Assembly (NCBI GenBank): GCA_017408535.1
Contig: JAFQUL010000101.1
Coordinates: forward strand, 1 to 19,950
Direction: 5' to 3'
Length of the DNA stretch: 19,950 nt
From: Clostridia bacterium
GTDB lineage: Bacteria > Bacillota > Clostridia > Oscillospirales > CAG-272
The position numbers were made by a program, and so were the translations under genes. Positions 1 through 5,996 of this stretch are shown one piece after another. The number at the start of each line of letters is the position of its first letter. Position 1 is the stretch's first letter. The notes beneath the pieces are model-generated. The model ran no database searches. It was not told the origin of the DNA and worked only from the letters and a program-made list of their open reading frames with translations.

Positions 1-256
1 ACAATTTCAGCAGACGCGCGTTGCGTCCGTATATAACCTACGAAGAACTGCTTCGTGTAAAAAATAACAGTAATATTTTAATATGCGGATGTGGCGGAAC
101 GAGCCGTAAGGCGAAGGAAGAACGCTTGCGTTCTTCTGAGAAATTGGGAGCGTAGCGAACAATTTCAGCAGACGCGCGTTGCGTCCGTATATAACCTACG
201 AAGAACTGCTTCGTGTAAAAAATAACAGTAATATTTTAATATGCGGATGTGGCGGA
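1..256 (+). repeat. 158-bp direct repeat carrying the 5' end of tRNA-Leu
   Basis: Bases 1-98 recur without a visible change at 159-256 (offset 158). Each copy holds a putative leader followed by the first 14 nt of the tRNA-Leu gene (85-98 and 243-256). In the first copy the tRNA is broken at 98/99 by about 70 bp of small palindromes, including gaacgc/gcgttc and gaaattg/caatttc. The 10-mer GCAGACGCGC of the tRNA D-arm (261-270) reappears at 168-177 and 10-19. The first copy is therefore a pseudo-tRNA start. As the window begins inside a copy, more units may lie to the left. An assembly artefact is possible. Confidence 0.85.
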
Positions 257-329
257 ATTGGCAGACGCGCTAGATTCAGGTTCTAGTGGTAGCAATGCTG
301 TATGGGTTCAAGTCCCTTCATCCGCACCA
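243..329 (+). tRNA. tRNA-Leu (anticodon CAG), CCA encoded
   Basis: An 87-nt type II tRNA. The acceptor strands GCGGATG (243-249) and CATCCGC (319-325) pair fully; the discriminator is A326 and CCA follows at 327-329. The anticodon stem CTAGA/TCTAG encloses the loop TTCAGGT, giving anticodon CAG, which reads leucine CUG codons. A long variable arm follows, as expected for tRNA-Leu. The T-loop is TTCAAGT with stem GGG/CCC; the second outer T-stem pair appears as a T-T mismatch. The 3' part also forms one arm of a long inverted repeat with the downstream terminator. Confidence 0.95.
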
Positions 330-376
330 TAGGAAAAGCCACCCAACAGGGTGGCTTTTCCTATGGTGCGGATGAA
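317..376 (+). terminator. tRNA terminator within a 28-bp perfect inverted repeat
   Basis: Bases 317-344 and 349-376 are perfectly complementary around the 4-nt loop aaca. The inner part (331-362, AGGAAAAGCCACCC and its complement) looks like an ordinary terminator stem, but the outer 14 bp repeat the tRNA 3' end (acceptor strand plus CCA) in inverted orientation. The hairpin would compete with acceptor-stem pairing in an unprocessed transcript. There is no long T tract after the stem. Confidence 0.8.
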
Positions 377-382
377 AAGGGC

Positions 383-413
383 CCACGCAGAATCCATCAG
401 AAGAATGTACGCA
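383..413 (+). repeat. Direct repeat copy A (31 bp)
   Basis: The 31 bases 383-413 are identical to 1187-1217. The inner 19 bp (394-412) also occur at 675-693. The core begins CCATCAGAAG and ends TGTACGC. The last two copies bracket the type I toxin-antitoxin module. There is no strong internal symmetry. Confidence 0.9.
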
Positions 414-513
414 TTTTCCCAAAATATATCTTTGACTTAGCAAACAATAAAGAATATATCAAACTCTAAACATTCTTCATAGAAATTCGAGTCGCACAGC
501 GACGAGAATTTCA

Positions 514-551
514 GGGTTCAAGTCCCGAAAAAGCCACCCAACAGGGTACTT
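514..551 (+). pseudogene. Relic of a tRNA 3' half and terminator
   Basis: GGGTTCAAGTCCC at 514-526 equals the T-arm of tRNA-Leu (304-316). AAAAGCCACCCAACAGGGT at 529-547 equals 334-352 of the tRNA terminator. About 15 bp between these blocks, the acceptor 3' strand and CCA, are missing, and the right arm of the terminator is replaced by a T run. It is a decayed duplicate that cannot form a tRNA. Confidence 0.75.
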
Positions 552-674
552 TTTTTTACGGAGCAGATGAATGCCGGGGACGAATACAATTCAGGAAAAT
601 TTTTAGCTACAATAGTCGTCCCCATTAATATTTTGTGTTACCACAAAATATTACGATGAGTTACGAATAGTTCC

Positions 675-693
675 CCATCAGAAGAATGTACGC
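675..693 (+). repeat. Direct repeat copy B (19 bp)
   Basis: This is an exact copy of the core of repeats A (394-412) and C (1198-1216). It lies about 50 bp before the antitoxin promoter, forming the left border of the toxin-antitoxin interval. Confidence 0.85.
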
Positions 694-740
694 CGTTTAG
701 AAAGTAATATTATGTACCAACCCAATAATATATAATCGTA

Positions 741-768
741 TTGACAAATCCATAAAATCTGCTATAAT
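741..768 (+). promoter_or_regulatory. Promoter of the antitoxin RNA
   Basis: TTGACA at 741-746 and TATAAT at 763-768 are separated by 16 bp, both perfect consensus hexamers. The predicted start is near 775. No ORF with a ribosome-binding site follows, only a short transcript ending at the 814-858 terminator. Confidence 0.85.
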
Positions 769-774
769 ATAAAC

Positions 775-858
775 AGAGAGGCTACCGATAGACGGTCAGC
801 CTAATAATGGGTTAAAGAAATAACCGCACTTTTGGCGAGGGGCGGTTATTTCTTTTTT
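775..858 (+). ncRNA. Candidate antisense RNA antitoxin, type I system
   Basis: A transcript of about 80 nt runs from the promoter at 741-768 to a terminator, convergent with the toxin mRNA and overlapping its 3' end, including the last toxin codons (846-858). Its 5' part, 779-802, forms an imperfect hairpin (AGGCTACC, loop, GGTcAGCCT). That hairpin resembles 995-1013 in the opposite-strand leader of the toxin mRNA, so the RNAs can pair at two places. In the Fst/par systems of enterococcal plasmids the antitoxin also pairs with the toxin mRNA at leader direct repeats and at a shared terminator. The assignment rests on this layout; expression is not shown. Confidence 0.75.
814..858. terminator. 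Bidirectional terminator shared by toxin mRNA and antitoxin RNA
   Basis: AAAGAAATAACCGC (814-827) pairs with GCGGTTATTTCTTT (842-855), a 14-bp stem with a 14-nt loop and a T run on the plus strand. The toxin stop codon (848-846, minus strand) lies inside the stem. Confidence 0.85.
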
Positions 859-932
859 GTTATGTCGATAACAAGTGCGATAATTGCTACAACAAGTGAA
901 CCAAAAAGGAACAAAGTCTCGTAAGTAACCAT
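846..932 (-). CDS. Type I toxin, small hydrophobic TxpA/Fst/Hol-Tox-like peptide (28 aa)
   Basis: The 28-residue peptide has the N-terminus MVTYETLFLFGSL, a single hydrophobic segment at about residues 6-22, an Asp near residue 23 and a KKK tail. It would be a small membrane-inserting toxin, as known for TxpA/BsrG of Bacillus, Fst of Enterococcus and the putative holin-like toxins that share a TYE(S/T)L start. The ribosome-binding site AAAGGAGGGG lies about 5 nt before the ATG. A minus-strand promoter (TTGACA/TATAAT, 17-bp spacing) sits about 110 bp upstream, giving a structured leader near 100 nt. A convergent antisense RNA overlaps the 3' end. The ORF is too short for routine gene callers. 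The type I toxin call is confident; the exact subfamily is not. Confidence 0.85.
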   Translation of the reverse strand: MVTYETLFLFGSLVVAIIALVIDITKKK

Positions 933-1030
933 TGGCACCCCTCCTTTCATTTCGGAGGGAAAAGTGCCCCTCCTTAGTAAAGAAGGGCTAACCGCCTACC
1001 GTTATGGTAGCCTCTAAGGGTGCGAAGCAC
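933..1030 (-). promoter_or_regulatory. Structured leader of the toxin mRNA
   Basis: On the minus strand the Shine-Dalgarno GGAGGGG (944-938) is preceded by CCCTCC (959-954) and an earlier GGAGGGG (973-967). CCCTCC can pair with either one, so forming the upstream hairpin would free the Shine-Dalgarno and the alternative would hide it. Further upstream is a CTACC/GGTAG hairpin (1009-996) related to the antitoxin hairpin, and a GGTGCTTCGCACC hairpin near the 5' end. Confidence 0.6.
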
Positions 1031-1037
1031 CATCCGT

Positions 1038-1066
1038 ATTATACAATATTCGACAATCCTTGTCAA
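1038..1066 (-). promoter_or_regulatory. Promoter of the toxin gene
   Basis: On the minus strand TTGACA (1066-1061) and TATAAT (1043-1038) are separated by 17 bp, a perfect consensus. Predicted start near 1031. Confidence 0.88.
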
Positions 1067-1186
1067 TTGCTCAAAGGGATTTCATTGCTATAAGTATACA
1101 CAACTATATCATAACCCTACAAAGTCAAACGAAAAAGGTTTATGCTTGTAATAAATTTGATGTTCTAGGGTAATTAGAAAAACTAG

Positions 1187-1217
1187 CCACGCAGAATCCA
1201 TCAGAAGAATGTACGCA
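1187..1217 (+). repeat. Direct repeat copy C (31 bp)
   Basis: Identical over 31 bp to copy A (383-413). It lies on the far side of the toxin promoter, so copies B and C enclose the whole toxin-antitoxin module. Confidence 0.9.
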
Positions 1218-1288
1218 AAACTAAAGAAACATATTACTGTAGCCACCGAATAATGTCATTAATATAATGCCGCAGAAGTACAGAACAT

Positions 1289-1343
1289 AAACAAGGATCC
1301 CTTTCTCTCAATGTGTTCAGAAAAAGGGATCCTTGTTTTTTTA
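1289..1343. terminator. Terminator after the first XRE gene
   Basis: AAACAAGGATCCCTTT (1289-1304) and its exact complement at 1323-1338 form a 16-bp stem with an 18-nt loop. It starts immediately after the minus-strand stop codon at 1341-1343. The longer T run is on the plus strand, so it may stop transcription both ways. Confidence 0.8.
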
Positions 1344-2498
1344 TTTGATAGATTCAGCCTGTCTGATAAGAGCTTTGTATTGTGGTTTTTCTTCCAAACA
1401 CTTGAATGTGTCACATTCGAGAAATCTCACGAGCCTTCCCTTAAGATCGTGATATTCCGCATTTCCGTCGTGCCCGAAACCAAACGGATAATCTCGCAGG
1501 AGGGGCACATCGAGATATCTCTTTTTATTGTAGTTTTCTGCCTGTGCGAGAATAAAATTTACACCCTCGCTGAGCAGTTCCAGAGCTTCCTCTTCCCGGC
1601 CAAGCTTAACAAGACATTCTGCAGGGAAGCGATACATGGGATAATAATCGTCATGAAACGGCGGTCTGTATTTTTCCTCCCCATACATAGCTTCTACCAT
1701 ATTCCGAAGAAACGCATAGCAATATAGTGCATCTTCGAGATTTCCTTCATTCATGTACAGATTTCCAAGCATGGATACTCTGTAACCCAATTTGGATGAC
1801 AGGGTGTGGATATTACCGAAAAGCTGCATCCTTTCTCCATCAGTATCACCGACAGCATGCTTTAAGTCTGTCATAAGAAAACTGCGTATATTATCGGCTG
1901 TATTAGGGAAGGTTTCCGCCAAAGCAAAGGCGGCATCCCAATTTTTGCGATAAATATAAATATCGATAATTTTCCGTTTTGCCAGCAACACAAGTCCTGT
2001 GGATGAGCTGTATTTAATAACAAGCTCTGCCCATCGGATGACTTCATTGGCAAGATCGTCGATCCCTTTTTGTCCGATAACGGTTTTCAAATCTGATTCG
2101 TTATCCCGGATTATCATTGTTCCAAAAGACATTGCTTCCGTCAGAACCGTGTCATTGTTCGGATAAGTACGGATCGCATCACGATACTTGTCAAGTATGA
2201 TCAGAGCAGTCGGTCCTTCTTCTCCGTTTTTGCATCCGTCATATATTTCATAAATTTCTTTCAGACGTGCAGATATCTCTTCTGTGTGCTCTGTACCGTG
2301 TACGCCAAACAGTACGTCGGTTGGAACACCGAACAAATTAGCAAGCGGGACTACCTGTGAAATGTCAGGCATACTGGTATCGTTTTCCCACTTGGAAACA
2401 GCAGCCGCAGAAATGTTCAGCTGTTCGGCTAACTCTTCTTGCGTAAGATTATGTTCTTTCCGCAGACGTTTAATGATTTGCCCCATTGTTTCTGTCAC
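1341..2498 (-). CDS. XRE-family transcriptional regulator with C-terminal helical (TPR-like) domain
   Basis: A 385-aa protein with an N-terminal Cro/C1-type helix-turn-helix (about residues 5-60: IKRLRKEHNLTQEELAEQL and then AVSKWENDTSMPD). A long helical region follows with TPR-like segments such as NEGNLEDALYCYAFLRN, the plan of stand-alone Gram-positive regulators that may sense a ligand or peptide. I choose the GTG at 2498 because GGAGG (2511-2507) lies 8 nt before it; an in-frame GTG at 2507 overlaps that Shine-Dalgarno. The gene is monocistronic. ATAACA-N6-TGTTAT overlaps the promoter and suggests autoregulation. Its ligand and targets cannot be read from sequence. A second gene of the same plan lies at 18683-19738. 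Confidence 0.88.
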   Translation of the reverse strand: MTETMGQIIKRLRKEHNLTQEELAEQLNISAAAVSKWENDTSMPDISQVVPLANLFGVPTDVLFGVHGTEHTEEISARLKEIYEIYDGCKNGEEGPTALIILDKYRDAIRTYPNNDTVLTEAMSFGTMIIRDNESDLKTVIGQKGIDDLANEVIRWAELVIKYSSSTGLVLLAKRKIIDIYIYRKNWDAAFALAETFPNTADNIRSFLMTDLKHAVGDTDGERMQLFGNIHTLSSKLGYRVSMLGNLYMNEGNLEDALYCYAFLRNMVEAMYGEEKYRPPFHDDYYPMYRFPAECLVKLGREEEALELLSEGVNFILAQAENYNKKRYLDVPLLRDYPFGFGHDGNAEYHDLKGRLVRFLECDTFKCLEEKPQYKALIRQAESIK

Positions 2499-2538
2499 GT
2501 AGATCACCTCCGATTTTTTGCTTCGGTACCGTGTATAC

Positions 2539-2568
2539 AGTATAACATACGGGTGTTATGTATTTGAA
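2539..2568 (-). promoter_or_regulatory. Promoter and possible operator of the first XRE gene
   Basis: On the minus strand the -35-like TTCAAA (2568-2563) and -10 TATACT (2544-2539) have 18-bp spacing. The inverted repeat ATAACA (2542-2547) and TGTTAT (2554-2559) covers the -10 and spacer, a plausible autoregulatory site. Confidence 0.45.
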
Positions 2569-2697
2569 GATATTTAATCGAAACTTTATATTAACTGTCA
2601 GTTAAGTTAGTGCCTGAGAGAAAGATTTAAGTTGCCGGCTTCCTTTCATATTTCAATAAATCATTACGGTACAAACGAGTACTGCTGTAAAAAATAA

Positions 2698-2726
2698 TTG
2701 TAAAAACGGCAGTTATATGATATAAT
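2698..2726 (+). promoter_or_regulatory. Promoter of the MaoC-nitroreductase operon
   Basis: TTGTAA (2698-2703) and TATAAT (2721-2726) are spaced 17 bp apart. The predicted start is near 2733, leaving a short leader of about 36 nt. Confidence 0.65.
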
Positions 2727-2768
2727 TTGGGAAGAAAAATACCGCTTGTCTTTGGTATGGGAGGAAAA

Positions 2769-3209
2769 ATGTTTTTTGATGATATAAAGCTCGGTATGAC
2801 GGTGGATATAGCTCCTGCCGTCATCGAAAAGGAAAAAATGCTGGATTTTGCCCGTCTGTACGACAATATTCCTCTGCATACAGACGAGGAATACGCAAAG
2901 ACCACACCCTTCGGCGGCCTTATTGCACCGGGTGTGATGTCCTTTATGGCGGTGTGGGCAAAGTACCTTGAGGTGGATTTCTTCGGGGAGGAGCTGCTTG
3001 CAGGCCGCTCCACCAAGATCGAGTGGCTAAAGCCGGTATTTGCCGGTGACGTGCTTACCGGAAAAGCTACAGTCACCGCTCTTACCCCCAGAAATCCGAG
3101 AAACGGACTGGTGGAGATAAGGATCGAGGCCTCGAACCAAAAGGGAGAGCTTGTTCTTACCGACATCACCGAAGCAGTAGTAAAACGCAGGACCGAGGAG
3201 GAAAAGTAA
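2769..3209 (+). CDS. MaoC-like (hotdog-fold) dehydratase
   Basis: A 146-aa single hotdog domain resembling R-specific enoyl-CoA hydratases and MaoC-like dehydratases, which hydrate or dehydrate acyl-CoA-type thioesters. The segment ARLYDNIPLHTDEEYAKTTP with the following FGGLIAPG matches the hydratase-2 motif, keeping the Asp (D32) and His (H37) of the catalytic dyad. A second half typical of the family follows (AGRSTKIEWLKPVFAGDVL). I start at ATG 2769 because GGGAGG lies just upstream; a TTG at 2727 would fall on the -10 box. Its stop overlaps the next gene's ATG by one base, so the two are probably translationally coupled. The natural substrate is unknown. Confidence 0.85.
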   Translation: MFFDDIKLGMTVDIAPAVIEKEKMLDFARLYDNIPLHTDEEYAKTTPFGGLIAPGVMSFMAVWAKYLEVDFFGEELLAGRSTKIEWLKPVFAGDVLTGKATVTALTPRNPRNGLVEIRIEASNQKGELVLTDITEAVVKRRTEEEK

Positions 3210-3727
3210 TGGAATTTGAAAAGGTAATAACCGAGAGATACTCGGTAAGAAGCTTTAAGCCGGAGCATCTGCCCCGTGAAACGGTGGAAAAGATACTGAA
3301 CGCCGCTCATCTGGCACCTACCGGCTGTAATAATCAGCCCCAGAGAATACTGGTCATCAACACCGACGAGTCAGTCGAAAAGCTCCGTGGATGTACCAAG
3401 TGTCATTTCTCCGCACCTGCCGCCTTTCTCGTATGCCACAATAAAAACGAGAGCTGGAAACGGCCCTATGACGGTGCGCTGTCTTCCCCCGTGGATGCGG
3501 TGATAGTGGCTACCCATATGATGCTTGCGGCAAAGAACGAGGGGGTGGGCTGCTGCTGGGTAATGCACTTTGATCCCGCCGCTATGCGCAAGACCTTTAA
3601 TATCCCGGAGGAGGTAGAGCCTGCGGCTCTTCTCGTTATGGGCTATCCCTCAGAGACGGCAAAGCCCCTTGATATGCACTACAGTACCCGCCCAATGGAC
3701 GAGGTAGTGTTCTACGACAGCTTTTGA
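3209..3727 (+). CDS. Nitroreductase-family FMN flavoprotein
   Basis: A 172-aa protein of the nitroreductase superfamily, FMN-dependent NAD(P)H oxidoreductases that act as dimers in the cytosol. The N-terminus has the family pattern ITERYSVRSFKPEHLP with the Arg residues that contact FMN phosphate, followed by LNAAHLAPTGCNNQP. The C-terminal half holds VGCCWVMHFDP and ALLVMGYPSE. It is slightly short, as in small one-domain members. Its ATG overlaps the stop codon of the MaoC-like gene (TAATG), and a terminator follows within 30 bp. A joint role with the dehydratase is inferred only from the operon. Confidence 0.88.
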   Translation: MEFEKVITERYSVRSFKPEHLPRETVEKILNAAHLAPTGCNNQPQRILVINTDESVEKLRGCTKCHFSAPAAFLVCHNKNESWKRPYDGALSSPVDAVIVATHMMLAAKNEGVGCCWVMHFDPAAMRKTFNIPEEVEPAALLVMGYPSETAKPLDMHYSTRPMDEVVFYDSF

Positions 3728-3756
3728 CCTGTCGATAAAGCTATATTCCCATCAAC

Positions 3757-3791
3757 AAAAAAGAGCTTCGCCGATAGCGAAACTCTTTTTT
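3757..3791. terminator. Bidirectional terminator between nitroreductase and phosphoesterase genes
   Basis: AAAAAAGAG-CTTCGC and GCGAAA-CTCTTTTTT pair around a short loop (cgata). It serves the plus-strand operon on the left and the minus-strand operon ending at 3797. Confidence 0.85.
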
Positions 3792-3796
3792 CATTC

Positions 3797-4858
3797 TCAG
3801 TATACCTCGATCACCGGTGCGACGTAGTCATTGGCGGAGATAAACTCTGATTTGTAGTTGAGGATATCATCTCTGTGAATGGTCAGCATTCTTGCACCGC
3901 GGAGGAGGTTCTTCTCTCTGTCAGACATGGGCTTCTTCATTCCGTAGGCGTTATAGCCTATACTGCCAACGTACCCCATACGCATACCGCAGTAGGAGCC
4001 CTCTGCCACGTTTATGTGGTTGTGGCCGAAATAAAAGCCAATGATATCCCCTCTTTGAAGGGCGGCGGTAAAGAGTGCGCTGTTGACGGCACCGACCTTT
4101 ATTTCCTCTGCAAGCTCGCCAACCACACCAAGCTCCTCTCTGAATTCTTCAAAGAGCTTTACCTCATTGGGGGCAGAGTGGGTCATCATAAGGGCGGGGA
4201 TTCGGCCGCAGTACTTTTCTATAGCCTCTGACACCGTCCAGTACCACATGACCTGATCGAATCTTACAATGTCGAATCTTCTGCGGGCTTTAATCGGTGC
4301 GGTGGCGGAAAGGTATTCTATAATATCCCCGCGGAGATGTCCGTCCAGGTTCATAGCGCTGATGTCACGGCCCGCATCAAGGCCGAAAAGGTTAAGAGCG
4401 ATCTTGTCAGACCCCTGGGAGTAATATATGGGTAGTACGTGGTTTGAAAAGCCGTGAATGCCCTTTGCATTTTTTATAAGACAACCGGGACAGGATCTTT
4501 CCAGCAGTTTCTCGATCTTATCCATAGGCATACCGCGACAGATGCTGTCGTCGTGGTTGCCGAAAACGATGGTCCAGGGAATGTTCCTTTTGTCCATGGG
4601 TCTCGTCAGCTCGCTGAGCATCTCTATCGACTCACGGCGGTTGGTGGGACCGCCGGGAAGATCGCCGAGGAGATATACCAGGTCGGGCTGCTTATCTTCT
4701 ATTATCCTCTCAACTGCCTGATATGTACGGATATCCTGATTTTTATAGTTGGAGTGAAAATCTGAGAAGAACAGTATCTTGAATTCTCCCGAATTTCTGA
4801 AGGCCAGCTTTCTCTTGTTTGAGAGCAGCTTCTTCAGACCGGATTCTGTAATGTTCAT
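3797..4858 (-). CDS. Calcineurin-like metallophosphoesterase (Dcr2-like), copy 1
   Basis: A 353-aa protein with all motifs of the binuclear metallophosphoesterase fold: FFSDFHSN (D33, H35), LLGDLPGG (D66), FGNHDDS (N101, H102, D103), MMTHSAP (H227) and FGHNHINV (H279, H281). The order and the IPWTIVFGNHD segment resemble Dcr2-type phosphatases. There is no signal peptide, so it is probably cytosolic; the substrate is not predictable. It starts at ATG 4858 with AAGGAA upstream, 22 bp after the stop of its paralogue, with which it shares an operon. The two proteins align along most of their length (RFDQ.MWYW, YFGHNH, MGYVGS.GY.YGMK), so this is a tandem gene duplication. Confidence 0.88.
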   Translation of the reverse strand: MNITESGLKKLLSNKRKLAFRNSGEFKILFFSDFHSNYKNQDIRTYQAVERIIEDKQPDLVYLLGDLPGGPTNRRESIEMLSELTRPMDKRNIPWTIVFGNHDDSICRGMPMDKIEKLLERSCPGCLIKNAKGIHGFSNHVLPIYYSQGSDKIALNLFGLDAGRDISAMNLDGHLRGDIIEYLSATAPIKARRRFDIVRFDQVMWYWTVSEAIEKYCGRIPALMMTHSAPNEVKLFEEFREELGVVGELAEEIKVGAVNSALFTAALQRGDIIGFYFGHNHINVAEGSYCGMRMGYVGSIGYNAYGMKKPMSDREKNLLRGARMLTIHRDDILNYKSEFISANDYVAPVIEVY

Positions 4859-4880
4859 TTTGTGTTCCTTTCCTTATCCG

Positions 4881-5930
4881 TCAGCTGTCCAGATGCTCTA
4901 CGTAATCGGCGTTATACATAAACTCAGAGGTGTAGTTTGCAATGTCGCTTTCATCAAAGGTAAGGAGACGTGCACCGCGGAAGCGGTTCTTCTCTGCATC
5001 GGTGGTACCCTTCATACCGTAGCCGTAGTAACCCACACTGCCGACGTAGCCCATTCTGATACCGCAGAACTTGCCCTCGCCGGTGTTGTTGTGGTTGTGT
5101 CCGAAGTAGAAGCCGATAACGTCGCCGCGCTCAAGAACGGTGGCGAACACACCGCTGTTGATGGGACCTGTTCTGATCCTTTCCTCAAGTCTGCCCTCAG
5201 CTCCCGTCTCCTCGGGGTTTTCCTGGATGACCTTCATCTCGTGGGGACAGCAATGGGTGAACATAATGGCGGGAGCCTTACCGTAGTGCTTTTCAACACC
5301 GGTGGATACGTCCCAGTACCAGGAAAGCTGATCAAAGCGGATTATATCGAAATTATGCGCGGTGATACCCATAGGAGGGTTCGGCATCTTTATTTCGGTG
5401 TTGATATCGCTTTCAACGAAGCGTCCCTCGTCAATATCGCTCATATCCGTTCCGGTATCAAGGGAAAAGACGTTCAGGGCGATCTTCTCGGGGGCGTTTG
5501 CCGAATATATGGGAAGCACGTAGTTGGTGTATCCGTGTATACCCTTTACGTGGCTGTTGAGACAGTACTCGAATTTCTCATAAACTCTCTCCACCTGCAT
5601 AACGGTAAGAGGGTAACAGGTTCTGGTGGCGTGGTTACCGTTGGTCATTGCCCAGGGGATACCACGCTTTTCCATAGGAGAAGAGAACTGACTAATAAGG
5701 TCCACCAGTTCTTTTCTCGTTTTACAGCCCTGGGGACCGTCGCCTGCCCAGAGAACCAGATCCGGCTGCTTGTCCTCTACCATTCTTTCCATGGCGTCAA
5801 GCACGCGTGTGGGGCAGCCGGGATAGCAGTGTATGTCTGAGAAGAAAAGGATCTTATATTTTCCGTCGGCTCTAAATGACAGGGGGATCTTTGTCTTCAG
5901 GGTCTTGTCCAGTTTGGTTTTCGTCATCAT
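4881..5930 (-). CDS. Calcineurin-like metallophosphoesterase (Dcr2-like), copy 2, with GNHA motif
   Basis: A 349-aa paralogue of the downstream gene. It keeps FFSDIHC (D32, H34), WAGDGPQ (D64), MFTHCCP (H226) and FGHNHNN (H278, H280). Its third motif reads NGNHATRT: the usual Asp/Glu after the catalytic His of GNH(D/E) is Ala101. Metal ligands appear intact, so activity may be altered rather than lost. I start at the first ATG of a pair at 5930, preceded by AGGTGA; an in-frame start at 5996 lies in the -35 box of the promoter. It is the first gene of a two-gene operon. Possible roles include a subfunctionalised phosphoesterase or a partner of copy 1. Confidence 0.87.
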   Translation of the reverse strand: MMTKTKLDKTLKTKIPLSFRADGKYKILFFSDIHCYPGCPTRVLDAMERMVEDKQPDLVLWAGDGPQGCKTRKELVDLISQFSSPMEKRGIPWAMTNGNHATRTCYPLTVMQVERVYEKFEYCLNSHVKGIHGYTNYVLPIYSANAPEKIALNVFSLDTGTDMSDIDEGRFVESDINTEIKMPNPPMGITAHNFDIIRFDQLSWYWDVSTGVEKHYGKAPAIMFTHCCPHEMKVIQENPEETGAEGRLEERIRTGPINSGVFATVLERGDVIGFYFGHNHNNTGEGKFCGIRMGYVGSVGYYGYGMKGTTDAEKNRFRGARLLTFDESDIANYTSEFMYNADYVEHLDS

Positions 5931-5966
5931 CGGTTTTTCACCTGTTTTACAGTAAAATATTAAATA

Positions 5967-5996
5967 ATTATACCATTTTGACGGGATGCTTGTCAA
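5967..5996 (-). promoter_or_regulatory. Promoter of the phosphoesterase operon
   Basis: On the minus strand TTGACA (5996-5991) and TATAAT (5972-5967) are perfect hexamers with 18-bp spacing, about 37 bp before the chosen start codon. Confidence 0.85.

Larger units (their letters stand above)
360..845. other. Gene-free interval with repeats and hairpins
   Basis: No coding region is supported here. It holds direct-repeat copies (383-413, 675-693), a tRNA 3' relic (514-547), an imperfect hairpin at 482-511, an 8-bp inverted repeat GGGGACGA/TCGTCCCC (576-583/616-623), a 12-bp AT-rich hairpin at 626-653 with loop ttac, and then the antitoxin RNA promoter and gene from 741. Confidence 0.7.

Noticed and set aside
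383..1217. CRISPR array
   Set aside because: The three repeats are spaced by about 260 and 500 bp, unequal, and the intervals contain promoters and a gene; no cas genes.
1311..1727. A 138-codon plus-strand open frame
   Set aside because: It starts in the loop of a terminator hairpin and is antisense to the XRE gene.
2627..3310. A 227-codon minus-strand open frame
   Set aside because: It covers the MaoC/nitroreductase junction antisense to two well-supported genes and has no recognisable features.
4779..5840. A 353-codon plus-strand open frame
   Set aside because: It is antisense to the two phosphoesterase genes, has low-complexity shadow composition and no domain, while the minus strand carries complete catalytic motifs.
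5931..5996. Upstream in-frame start for the first phosphoesterase
   Set aside because: It would place the start codon inside the -35 box of a consensus promoter and has no ribosome-binding site.
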